Of a stretch of DNA of 64,000 nucleotides, positions 1 through 8,153 are shown piece by piece. Below the pieces are notes generated by a model, which worked only from the letters and a program-made list of their open reading frames with translations, was not told the DNA's origin and made no database searches. The DNA comes from CAVPOO01 sp963707015 (lineage in GTDB: Bacteria > Pseudomonadota > Gammaproteobacteria > Thiohalobacterales > Thiohalobacteraceae). Position 1 is the stretch's first letter, and each line of letters opens with the position of its first letter. The stretch covers positions 124,001 to 188,000 of the forward strand of contig CAVPOO010000007.1 in the NCBI GenBank assembly GCA_963707015.1. Direction: 5' to 3'. The translations under genes were made by a program, and so were the position numbers.

Positions 1-474
1 CCGAACTATGCGCAGAGCCGTGCCTTGCCGGCTGCCCGCCCGGGCGAGGATCTGTTCAATACGCGCTGCACTGCCTGCCACACCATTGGCCAGGGCGATA
101 AGCTGGGGCCCGATCTGCTCGGAGTTGTCAGTAAACGGGACCGTCAATGGCTGATCCGCTGGCTGCAGGAACCCGATGTGATGCTCAAGGAAGAAGATCC
201 CCTGGCAATGGCGCTCTATGCCCAGTACAACAATGTTCCAATGCCGAACGTGAAGCTGGCTCAAAAGCAGATTCTTGACCTGATCCAGTACATGCAGGCG
301 GAAACCCAGCGGGTGAACAGGGTCGCCGAGGGTACGCCCCCGCAAACAGGCAGTCTGGAAAGCACCGAGACGACAGAAACGGCTGCCCGCAGGGGCGGGA
401 CATCGCCTCCGGGCAACACCGCTCCGCAGAACCAGGCGCGGGCTGGTGCAGCAACGGTCAACGCGGTTGAGTAA
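1..474 (+). CDS. c-type cytochrome, 5' end outside the window
   Basis: The frame is open from base 1, so the true start and any signal peptide lie upstream; 157 residues are visible. A single heme-attachment motif CTACH is at visible residues 23-27, preceded by G-E-x-L-F and followed by G-x-x-x-G-P-D-L, the usual class I cytochrome c layout. A later V-P-M-P segment is the likely axial methionine loop. The tail (about residues 105-157) is rich in T, E, A, P and G and looks disordered. The role is presumably periplasmic electron transfer. The missing part could be a short cytochrome leader or another domain such as a Sco fold. Heme binding is certain in kind; the partner is unknown. Confidence 0.8.
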   Translation, partial: PNYAQSRALPAARPGEDLFNTRCTACHTIGQGDKLGPDLLGVVSKRDRQWLIRWLQEPDVMLKEEDPLAMALYAQYNNVPMPNVKLAQKQILDLIQYMQAETQRVNRVAEGTPPQTGSLESTETTETAARRGGTSPPGNTAPQNQARAGAATVNAVE

Positions 475-488
475 TCCCGGCAATACTG

Positions 489-1238
489 ATGAATTGCTCA
501 GACAACATGCGCTTCAGCATACCCGGTATCGCACTGCTGTTGTGCTTGCTCCTGCTCCATTCCGGCGCAGCCCGAGCAATCAGCGTCAGCCAGATCGATG
601 ATTTCGGGGACAGCACGATTCAGGGCTGGAGAATGGGCATCACTGCTGTCACGACCAGCCATATGACCAACATCGCCGATGGCGGACCCGCCGGGGCCGG
701 CGACAGCTTCCTTCAGGTTGTCGCAGACGGAACGGCCGCTGCGGGCGGAAGGCTGACCTTCTTCAATCAGCTCCAGTGGACGGGTGATTACACCGCTGCG
801 GGGATCACCGCGATCGCCATGGACCTGAAAAATATCAGCTCCAGCGAAGCCCTGAATCTGCGGCTCGCGATCAATGGAGGTTCTGGTCCCAGCTTTAATG
901 TTGTCGGCGGCGTGTTTGCCACCTCGGCCAGCATCAGCCTGGACAGCGACAGTGGCTGGACACGGGCCGTGTTCTCATTGCTGCCCGGCGATCTGATCCC
1001 CATCAGTGGCGGCATTGGCGGTAACACCGCGGGCAACGATGTCCAGGCAACACTTGCCAATGTGCTGGAATTACGGTTATTGAACAGCGCAACCCCCGAT
1101 TGGAGCGGGCTCCCGGTCGCCGCCACACTCGGTATCGACAACATACGGGCGGTTCCGCTCCCGCCGGCCCTGGCGCTGTTCGGTTCGGGACTGGTGGCAC
1201 TCCTGGCACGACGGCGCAGACAAACGCTTCAGGCATGA
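489..1238 (+). CDS. VPLPA/PEP-CTERM-type exported surface protein
   Basis: 249 residues, 14 nt after the cytochrome gene. The N-terminus has a hydrophobic signal segment (about residues 11-30, ending A-A-R-A). The middle is a beta-rich, Gly/Ser/Asn-rich domain of unknown function. The C-terminus (about residues 218-243) shows V-P-L-P-P, a hydrophobic segment with F-G-S-G and then four arginines, the tripartite layout of VPLPA/PEP-CTERM sorting signals read by exosortase/archaeosortase-type enzymes. No sortase gene is in the window. An in-frame ATG at 507 is an alternative start, and neither start has a strong ribosome site. The protein is probably processed and placed at the cell surface or in exopolymer; its binding role is not recognisable. 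Confidence 0.75.
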   Translation: MNCSDNMRFSIPGIALLLCLLLLHSGAARAISVSQIDDFGDSTIQGWRMGITAVTTSHMTNIADGGPAGAGDSFLQVVADGTAAAGGRLTFFNQLQWTGDYTAAGITAIAMDLKNISSSEALNLRLAINGGSGPSFNVVGGVFATSASISLDSDSGWTRAVFSLLPGDLIPISGGIGGNTAGNDVQATLANVLELRLLNSATPDWSGLPVAATLGIDNIRAVPLPPALALFGSGLVALLARRRRQTLQA

Positions 1239-1411
1239 TAACCCGCTGATCCGTTGGCCAGTGGTCGATGCTTCGGGTAGTTTGACGTGGTTGATGACTG
1301 GCCCCTCGAGTGCCTGGCGACTGCATTACAGGAAAGTCAGACCACACCGATCACTGGGGCTGGTTCAGAACACATTATTTGATGAGAAATAGAAACAGGG
1401 GGCCGGGAACA

Positions 1412-1885
1412 ATGAAATTTCACGCCGTGTTATTTGCTTCACTAATAGCATTACTGTCTGTTTACTCTGCGTGCTTCGCTCACCAGAATCCGGGTGCAAG
1501 CGACGCTGCAATTGAGAGCCCGGAGATTCAGAAACCGGCCGACTCCGCGGCTACAAGTAATAGCTCGAACATTCCGAAACCGAGTGAACCCGAGGCTGCA
1601 ATTGATAGCCCGGAGATTCAGAAACCGAGCGAAGCCGAGGCACTGGAGGCTGCGATAAGGTACGTGAACCGTGAGGGACGATTGACTGTAAAAGAGTCAA
1701 AGTTTATTGCATGGGGCACGTTTAGCGAAGAACAAGTCTACTGGCCAATGAAATTTCGTCTAGCCTACACATCCGCGGGATCGAATACCCTGAGGCAGAA
1801 TGAATATGCTGTGAAGATTTCCAAAGACCTCAACGGTAAATGGATAGCCGCACAGTATTATGCATGGAGAACCGACTTTAAATAA
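1412..1885 (+). CDS. small exported protein of unknown function
   Basis: 157 residues from the ATG at 1412. A longer frame opens at 1310, but the ATG at 1412 directly precedes a clear signal peptide (K-F-H-A-V-L-F..., cleavage near C-F-A/H-Q). The mature N-terminal part contains two imperfect copies of a short segment (A-A-I-E/D-S-P-E-I-Q-K-P), separated by a Ser/Asn-rich linker. The C-terminal 80 residues are a compact alpha/beta-looking domain with several aromatic residues and no motif I recognise. It uses more AT-rich codons than its neighbours, which may mean transfer or low expression. No operon partner is evident. Confidence 0.6.
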   Translation: MKFHAVLFASLIALLSVYSACFAHQNPGASDAAIESPEIQKPADSAATSNSSNIPKPSEPEAAIDSPEIQKPSEAEALEAAIRYVNREGRLTVKESKFIAWGTFSEEQVYWPMKFRLAYTSAGSNTLRQNEYAVKISKDLNGKWIAAQYYAWRTDFK

Positions 1886-2308
1886 TCACAAGAGGCTGAT
1901 TTTTGTGACAGCAACACCATAAAAACTCTCTGCGTGACGATCGATGGCGTGCCAGTAAAACGACCCGACGAAATACGACACGTCTTCCAAGCAGTCGACG
2001 ACCTTCCAGGTCCAGTTGCCATCGGACAACCTTCTTGTTCCTAACGCGCTTTTACTGAGCCCGAACGCCCACCAGGATTCTGCATGTACGTCAAGCCGCT
2101 GGCAGCGGGCTTGCCTACCATCGAGTCGACGGCTGCCTGGATTTGCAGTCGCGCACAAACAAGCGAGAACATGAAGTACAAGCTGAACGTGCTAAGCGGA
2201 GTTTCCAATGAGCGCTAGCCCGCATTCCTCACCGGGCGGCGATAGAGTCACCTAATGAACTGAGGTAATGAACAGAGTGCCGATCAGTGATCAACTCGGC
2301 CTGCCCGG
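1886..2308. other. gene-poor stretch without a confident gene
   Basis: This stretch follows the stop of the small exported protein. A 90-codon open frame on the minus strand (1886-2158, TTG start only) reads W-K-V-V-D-C-L and F-Y-W-H-A-I-D-R-H near its end, which looks somewhat protein-like. It lacks a ribosome site and a normal start, so it may be a gene relic. Nothing else is convincing. Confidence 0.3.
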
Positions 2309-2606
2309 GCCGCCGTGAGCGGCTTGCTATCAGGCCTCCGCGCGGTATGCCAGACCGGGAGCACGTCGCTCACAGGGTGCCTTCGCTGGAATCACCCCGG
2401 GCACTTCCCCGCAACCATGGATAGCAGCCCGATAGAAGCGCTCACAGTAGACAGAAGTAGGACTAGTTGGGAGCGGTAGAGAAGTAGTCCGAGTAGGTGA
2501 TAAGTAGTAATAGTGAGTAGTGCAGGCAGCGCCAGGGTTGCCTAGTCTAAAAGCTGTAGACAATTGGCGATCACAACGATTTTTCGCGGGTAGAGGAAAA
2601 GAAACA
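2309..2606 (+). repeat. leader repeat copy 1 (300-bp direct repeat)
   Basis: This is the first of two imperfect direct copies; the second is at 2680-2979. It contains a stretch rich in repeated AGTAG-like words (about 2445-2520) and ends in a sequence matching the ribosome-binding site that copy 2 places before a start codon (GTAGAGGAAAAG here against GTGGAGGACAAT there). No open gene follows copy 1, so it seems to be a leader that lost its gene or was duplicated without it. Confidence 0.75.
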
Positions 2607-2679
2607 GGTCGGTGGATCTCGAGCGTCGCCGATTAACGCTGTCGGAGATGCGACGACGGACCTCACGGGATTGGCGTTG

Positions 2680-2979
2680 ACCGCCGTGTGGGGCTTCCTG
2701 TCAGGCCTCGGCGCGGCATACCAGACCGGGAGCACGTGGCTCACAGGGTGCCTTCGCAGGAATAACCCCCGGCACTTGCCCGCAACCATTGATAGCGGCG
2801 CAATAGAAGCGCTCACAGTAGACAGAGGTAGGACTAGTTGTGAGCGGTATGGAAGTAATCCGAGTAGGTGATAAGTAGTGATAGTGAGTAGTGCAAGCAG
2901 AGCCAGGGTTGCCTAGTCTAGAAGCTGTGACAACTGGCTACCACGACGATTTTTCGAGGGTGGAGGACAATAAAATGAA
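2680..2979 (+). repeat. leader repeat copy 2, directly upstream of a PEP-CTERM-type gene
   Basis: Second copy of the direct repeat, ending at the GGAGG ribosome site (2962-2966) and ATG (2975) of the following gene. The AGTAG-rich block (about 2815-2895) is well conserved between copies although it is non-coding, which points to a regulatory leader or promoter region rather than chance. Confidence 0.75.
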
Positions 2980-3606
2980 TGAGAAGGACAAAAACATGAA
3001 GGGGAAACTTTTATCACTTGTGGGTGGATTGGCATTACTGTGCGTTACCACGGGCCAGGCGTCAGCCGCTACGGTTTCGCTCACGGCGCCTAATCCGATT
3101 CTGACTGATGGCGCGACGACCTTGGCTTTGAACCTTGTGGGTACTGAGTTTACTACCGCGGTTGACGGCGGTGCCTTCACGTTCAACTGGGATCCCACCG
3201 TCCTCCAGTATATCGGCACGGCGGTTGCTAACCCGCCTTGGGATACTGCCTCCGTTAATGACGCGAACGCTCACCGGTGGGGTCGTTGATTTCGTGTTTC
3301 TGAGCCAGAGCGTCGGGGCTTCAGGACCCGATTTTGCCATTGCCACACTAAGCTTTAACGTCATCGGGGCGGACTGGCACCTTTAGCGCTATCACGTTTG
3401 AAGATTCGGCCTTCGGTGGCTGGGTCGCGCCCGGCGGAGTACCGGTTACCGTGACTTACCTCAACGGTCTGGTGGAGGTCACCCCGGCAGTAACGCCGGT
3501 ACCCGTGCCGCCCGCCATAGTCTTGTTTGGCTCGGCGCTCACCGGTTTAGGAATCGTGGCAAGGAGGCGAAGGGAGATCGATATCGATTCGGCGGTAGCC
3601 GTCTAG
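2975..3606 (+). pseudogene. frame-broken PEP-CTERM/cohesin-like surface protein
   Basis: It starts at the ATG at 2975, 8 nt after GGAGG. The first segment has a signal peptide (K-G-K-L-L-S-L-V-G-G...Q-A-S-A) and a cohesin-like beta domain (T-V-S-L-T...F-T-F-N-W-D-P). A first frame change near 3265-3285 leads into V-V-D-F-V-F-L, and a second near 3375 into F-S-A-I-T-F-E-D. The last segment ends with V-P-V-P-P, a hydrophobic stretch with L-F-G-S-A and arginines, a VPxPP/PEP-CTERM sorting tail, and stops at 3604-3606. All three segments stay open and family-like, so sequencing indels are as likely as real decay. If intact it would be an exosortase-processed surface protein of about 210 residues. 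Confidence 0.7.
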
Positions 3607-3681
3607 AAACGTTAAGTAAAAAAGTCGAGCGAAACAACAGCTATCAAAGTGAGATAACAGCCTAGAATGATACAAGTACTG

Positions 3682-3707
3682 GGGGGCTGCGTTTTTTGGC
3701 AGCCCTC
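3682..3707 (+). terminator. hairpin after the PEP-CTERM-type gene
   Basis: A 7-bp stem GGGCTGC/GCAGCCC (3684-3690 with 3699-3705) encloses a T-rich loop, 75 nt after the stop at 3606. The T-run lies in the loop and not after the stem, so it is only a moderate terminator candidate. Confidence 0.45.
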
Positions 3708-3846
3708 TTGGATTTTCGGGCATACTCTGTCGCTTGTTTCAGGATGTCAGTTTTCGGTACGCGGTCTTTGCCTCAATGGATAACTGAGGAGACCACGTGC
3801 GGCTGCTGAAAAGATAGGCGATGGGGTAACGAGGGAGATAACCCTT

Positions 3847-6800
3847 ATGGATAAGTCCGGAGAACCTGTGGCAAGGATCGGCGTATTTCTCGCCAGTGTC
3901 CTGCTGGTACTGCTCAGTACATCTGCCAGGGCCGCACGCGATGATGTCCTGATCGTTGTCAACGACAACTCGTTCGATTCACCCTTGGTCGGGGCGTACT
4001 ATGCCGAACAGCGGGATATCGATCCCGCCAATATTGTTCACGTCCGGGTCCCCAACAGTTATTTCATCCGCTGGGAGGACTTTCGCCGCCTGCGCGATCA
4101 GCTCATCCGCTTCATGCAGGAGAAGACGCTGGACGACGCGGCGCTGGCGCCGGTGGTGTGCACGGACGGCGATTCCCCGTACTACTGCCCGGCCGCCATG
4201 GATCAGTTGCGCGCCCACACCAGGATTCGCTATGTCGTCACCACCCGCGGGATACCGACGCGCATGGTGGTCGACGGCTCCACCCTGTTCAGTCCCGCCG
4301 CGCCGACCTCGGTGGACAACTACCTCAAATATTGGCTGATCAACTATTTCGCCGAAGACGTTCAACTGAGGTTCACCGAGCGCGAGGTCGCGTTTGGCGA
4401 TGGGCGGAACATGCGGACGGTCAATCCCGCGCAGGACAGGGAGCTGATCGTAGGGCGCATCGACGGTCTCAACCTGGCCGCGGCGCGGAGCCTCGTGGAT
4501 CGGGCGCTCGCGGTCGAAGGCCGGGGGCTGTATGGCCGCTTGTACGGGTCCACGTATTTCCGTTACTGGGTGGACCACAACATGGGGCAGTTGATTTATC
4601 CACCTACCGGGTTAAAGGGCTGGCCCTATCAGCTGGGGCTGTTCGATGAATCCCGCCCCGAGTGTATCGGCTATCTGGATTTCGCCGGGAATTTGCCGGA
4701 AGGCAAGACGCCCGCCCATTGCCGGGTGCAGCTCAATGAGGACAGCAACCCCGTCGCTGGCAGTCGGTACCCCGCCCCGGGTAATGCCGGCGCGCGTCAA
4801 CCGCAGGCGGTCGACGCGCTGCTGTACCAGGGCTGGCTGGACGGGCAGGCCAGCGTCGGCAGCTTCAACGCACTGCTGAACTGGCGCAAGGATGACCAGT
4901 GCACGGTGACCCTGTGCGAGGAGGCACCGGACCCAACGGCCTGTCGGGCCGCGTCCACGGACGTATTCCAGGAGATCAACACGGACTGTGTGGGGGTGGC
5001 CGAGGGCTTTATGGGCTACAACCACCAGTCCTTCCCGCTGTCGTATCTGGCGGCCTGGCCGACGGGGTGGTTCCAGACCACTAGCAATGCCAGCTGGATT
5101 GGTAGCGGTGATGGTGACGTAAATCAGTTGGCATTCCCCGAGATACGCACCGACATCGGTTTTGACGACAGCCATAGTCTGTGGTTTGGGAACACCGACC
5201 AGGTCGACAATCCAGCGTGTTTTCCGGCCAGCGACTTCTCGGGACCGCCAAGCGTGCCCTGCAGGGACGAGCGCCGTGTGATCCTGACCCAGCGGATCCC
5301 CCTGGCCGCCCAGGCCCTGGATGTCAACAACCCGCAAACCTATCGCATCGGCTTTCGCTACAAGGCGGATGAGATCACGAAATCCACCTCACTGAGAGTG
5401 CGCTTCTTCGTCCATGAGACAGGCGCAGGGAACACCCAGCTCGACTACGGGCTCACGGAGCTGGCGAGCCTCGCGCCTGGCGATACAGACTGGACGCTGG
5501 TTGAGGCGCAGTTTCAGCTCGATCCGGCCTTGCACACCGGGCCCACCTACGACGGGATCAAGCTCAGAATCGAAACTGCCGGCGCGTACGCAGGGGCACT
5601 GGGGATCGACGCCGTGAGTGTTCAGGCGCTCGGTACCGACGTGGAGCTGGTGACAAACGGCACCTTTACCGAAGGTCACCGGCAGGTGGCCGCCGGCGAT
5701 CACGCGGCCAACTTCCTGAACCGGCTCGGGGGGGTGGCCTTCTGGGGCAGCGTGAGTCATCACCAGTCGGCCGGATGTGCGTTCTGTTTGAGTGTCCTGG
5801 AGCCGCTGGTCTATTTCCTGCGCGGGTTGCCGTTGGGGGATGCGGTCTGGTTCAATGAATCGAACAACAGCGGGATCCTGTACGGGGACCCCCTGTATTC
5901 ACCGGTGGCGGTACGGCTGGATCCGGTCAATGCGACGGATACGGTGAGTGACGGGGTGGAGCTTTACGGGAGTACGGTAAATGGCCGGAACGCTTCCCAG
6001 GTTTCCACCACCTATGCCGTCGACGTGTGTCCGGGCAATGACTTCTTTGTCTGTGATCAGAATCCCGGCGCCTGGCAATCAACCGGGATCGGCGGCAGCG
6101 GCGGCGCGGAAAACATGCTGCTCGGTCGTTGGGACATCTCGACGCTCGCGTCCGGCGCCTACACCCTGCGCCTTGCCGTCACCAGCCAGAATACGGCAAC
6201 GGGCCGCAGCCAGACGCTGAACGATTTCTATCCCGTCACTGTTCAGAATGTGCTTTCCAGCCCTCGGATCGTGTCTTCCATTCTCCCCGCCAGCCGGGCG
6301 GTTCAGACCGGCTCAACGGCGGCCGCGTTCGCGACCCTGTCGAATGCAGGCACCACCGCGCTGACCGGCTGTTGGATTTTTCCCTCGACGCTCGTACCTG
6401 CGAGATTCACGTTTCAGACCACGGACCCCCTGACCAATGCGCTGACCGGCGCACCCAATGTGGCGGTCGGGTTGGAAGCGGGCGCCTCGCAGAGTTTCCT
6501 GATCGCTTTTACCCCGACGCAGGCCTTTGTTCCGACCGACATCCACTTTGATTTTTCCTGTGCGGGAGGCGCAGCCGCGGACGTGATCCCGGGGGTCAAC
6601 ACGTTTCTTCTGTCTGCGTCGGCTACGCCCGGGCCCGACATGATAGCCCTGGCGGCGAGTAATCCGCCGGGGCAGGTGATTCTGGACAGCGCGGGTGCAG
6701 GAGCCTTCGCCGTCGCGACGGCTAACGTGGGCTCAGCCGGCACGGTGACCGTGTCGGCCGATGCCAATGGCCCGGTAGAAACCTCTGTGTGCGAAACGGA

Positions 6801-7023
6801 TCCCCCGACGGGTGCCTGCATCAATCCATCCCTGCCGACCGCCGGTTCGGTTACCACAACGGCAGAGCCGGGAGCCACCCCGACCTTCGCCGTGTTCGTG
6901 CACTCGGCGACAGGGGCTCCGATTCCGTTTGATCCCGCCGTGAACCGGGTGTTTTTCCGGATACGGAATCAGGCCGGCGACACGATCGGCTCGACGAGCG
7001 TCGCCTACAGTCAGCCGCAGTGA
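3847..7023 (+). CDS. TIGR03790-type exported protein, 1058 residues
   Basis: The start is an ATG about 10 nt after GGGAG. A signal peptide covers about residues 1-31 (hydrophobic, ending S-A-R-A). Residues 35-260 match the TIGR03790 pattern as I know it: V-L-I-V-V-N-D-N, then G-A-Y-Y-A-E-Q-R, D-P-A-N-I-V, and R-Y-V-V-T-T-R-G-I-P. The middle (about 480-610) looks like a carbohydrate-binding or jelly-roll beta domain, and the C-terminal 350 residues look like Ig-like beta repeats. The molecular function of TIGR03790 proteins is not established. Its neighbours are PEP-CTERM-type surface proteins, which suggests a cell-envelope role. The reading frame is intact over 3.2 kb, unlike the genes at 8-20 kb. 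Confidence 0.75.
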   Translation: MDKSGEPVARIGVFLASVLLVLLSTSARAARDDVLIVVNDNSFDSPLVGAYYAEQRDIDPANIVHVRVPNSYFIRWEDFRRLRDQLIRFMQEKTLDDAALAPVVCTDGDSPYYCPAAMDQLRAHTRIRYVVTTRGIPTRMVVDGSTLFSPAAPTSVDNYLKYWLINYFAEDVQLRFTEREVAFGDGRNMRTVNPAQDRELIVGRIDGLNLAAARSLVDRALAVEGRGLYGRLYGSTYFRYWVDHNMGQLIYPPTGLKGWPYQLGLFDESRPECIGYLDFAGNLPEGKTPAHCRVQLNEDSNPVAGSRYPAPGNAGARQPQAVDALLYQGWLDGQASVGSFNALLNWRKDDQCTVTLCEEAPDPTACRAASTDVFQEINTDCVGVAEGFMGYNHQSFPLSYLAAWPTGWFQTTSNASWIGSGDGDVNQLAFPEIRTDIGFDDSHSLWFGNTDQVDNPACFPASDFSGPPSVPCRDERRVILTQRIPLAAQALDVNNPQTYRIGFRYKADEITKSTSLRVRFFVHETGAGNTQLDYGLTELASLAPGDTDWTLVEAQFQLDPALHTGPTYDGIKLRIETAGAYAGALGIDAVSVQALGTDVELVTNGTFTEGHRQVAAGDHAANFLNRLGGVAFWGSVSHHQSAGCAFCLSVLEPLVYFLRGLPLGDAVWFNESNNSGILYGDPLYSPVAVRLDPVNATDTVSDGVELYGSTVNGRNASQVSTTYAVDVCPGNDFFVCDQNPGAWQSTGIGGSGGAENMLLGRWDISTLASGAYTLRLAVTSQNTATGRSQTLNDFYPVTVQNVLSSPRIVSSILPASRAVQTGSTAAAFATLSNAGTTALTGCWIFPSTLVPARFTFQTTDPLTNALTGAPNVAVGLEAGASQSFLIAFTPTQAFVPTDIHFDFSCAGGAAADVIPGVNTFLLSASATPGPDMIALAASNPPGQVILDSAGAGAFAVATANVGSAGTVTVSADANGPVETSVCETDPPTGACINPSLPTAGSVTTTAEPGATPTFAVFVHSATGAPIPFDPAVNRVFFRIRNQAGDTIGSTSVAYSQPQ

Positions 7024-7107
7024 GCAACGCTGTGATCAGACCGGCAACGGTCTATGACCCCATACGGAAAATGGGGCACTCTGCACTTACGCATGTCGCC
7101 TTACACT

Positions 7108-7160
7108 TGACATTAGGCCTGTGGGTTACTGCACACACTGCGTGCCTGGCCCACCCGACT
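7108..7160. repeat. possible degenerate copy of the GGGTGGGTTA repeat
   Basis: The words GTGGGTTACTGCACA and GCGTGCC...CCCACC resemble one half of the 135-bp repeat seen intact at 20913, 50249 and 53616. It lies between two convergent genes. Confidence 0.35.
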
Positions 7161-7172
7161 CAGCGCCACCAC

Positions 7173-8153
7173 TCAGAGCGGCAGCAGGATCTCGATGTCT
7201 GCCGTTGACCGCAGCGCATTGATGGTCGCTTCAGCGGCCTGTTGGCGCTTCAGCGTGACGAGGTGCTCGCGGATCCGGTCGCGGACTTCTTCCTCGGGCA
7301 CCTGGCGCGCCGCGCGGTGGTCCTCTAAGAGGATGATGTGCAGACCGGAAGGCGTCTCGACCACATCCGAGAGCTCGCCCGGCTCGAGCGCGAAGGCGGC
7401 GTCTTCGAGGGGTTTGAATATCTGCCCGCGCGGGAAGTAGCCCAGGTCCCCGCCCTCGGCGGCCGTGGCATCCTCGGAGTACTGCTTCGCCAGGGCGGCG
7501 AAGTCGGCGTCTTCGCGTCTCGCCTCGGCGAGAATGCCCGCCAGCTTCTCCCGGACCGCCTGGCGGGTGGCCGCATCGGCGTCGGGGGCGAGCGTCAACA
7601 GGATATGGCGCGCACGCACAAGCTCGGGCATGCGCATCTTCTCCAGATTCTCGGTGTAGTAGCTGTGCACCTCCGCGTCGCTCACCTCGACCCCGCTGGA
7701 CAGGCTGTCCAGGTACTTGCGGTCCGATACGAGATGTCGGATGTGCTCGTTATAGCTCTCCTCCGTATACCCTTCGACGCTGAGCTTTCTCACAAAGGCT
7801 TCCCGGGACGAGAAGCCGGCGCGCATCGAGTCCACCGCCTCGGCGACCTCCGCGGCGCTTGCGACGACGCCCGCCTTCTGCGCGGCCTGCCAGGCGAGCT
7901 CCTGGTCGATGAGCAGGTCCAGGGTCTCGCGCTTCATCTCCTTGACCCGTTCCGGGTAGCGGATGGCGCCGATGTTCTCGCCCCGCTCCCGCAGGTACTC
8001 CTCGAAGCTGCGCTCGAGGGTCTCGTTGCTGATCTCCGCCCCGTTGACCCGCGCCGCCGTCCCGTAGAACACCGGCTGGGACTGCGCGGACAGGGCGCAA
8101 CCCAGGACCGTTGCCGCAAGCAGCGTGGCGAGGCGGCCGCGCCGATGCCTCAT
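7173..8153 (-). CDS. periplasmic parvulin-type peptidyl-prolyl isomerase (module A)
   Basis: 326 residues with a SurA/PrsA-like layout. The N-terminus is a signal segment with V-L-G-C, possibly a lipoprotein site. A helical chaperone-type region follows (about 35-180: V-N-G-A-E-I-S, L-I-D-Q-E-L). The parvulin domain is at about 185-285, with R-A-R-H-I-L-L, F-A-A-L-A-K-Q-Y-S-E-D, G-G-D-L-G-Y-F and S-G-L-H-I-I. The role is folding or isomerising exported proteins in the periplasm. Its ATG overlaps the TGA of the upstream propeller gene by 4 nt (ATGA), indicating translational coupling. The same arrangement occurs at 25458-28504. The likely client is the giant MCO of the same module; that is inference from context. 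Confidence 0.85.
   Translation of the reverse strand: MRHRRGRLATLLAATVLGCALSAQSQPVFYGTAARVNGAEISNETLERSFEEYLRERGENIGAIRYPERVKEMKRETLDLLIDQELAWQAAQKAGVVASAAEVAEAVDSMRAGFSSREAFVRKLSVEGYTEESYNEHIRHLVSDRKYLDSLSSGVEVSDAEVHSYYTENLEKMRMPELVRARHILLTLAPDADAATRQAVREKLAGILAEARREDADFAALAKQYSEDATAAEGGDLGYFPRGQIFKPLEDAAFALEPGELSDVVETPSGLHIILLEDHRAARQVPEEEVRDRIREHLVTLKRQQAAEATINALRSTADIEILLPL

Noticed and set aside
2380..2800. Sigma-54-type promoter (GGCAC...GC) in the duplicated leader, as expected for PrsR-controlled PEP-CTERM genes
   Set aside because: In copy 2 the GG-to-GC spacing is one base short and TTGC is not in register, so the match is not convincing.
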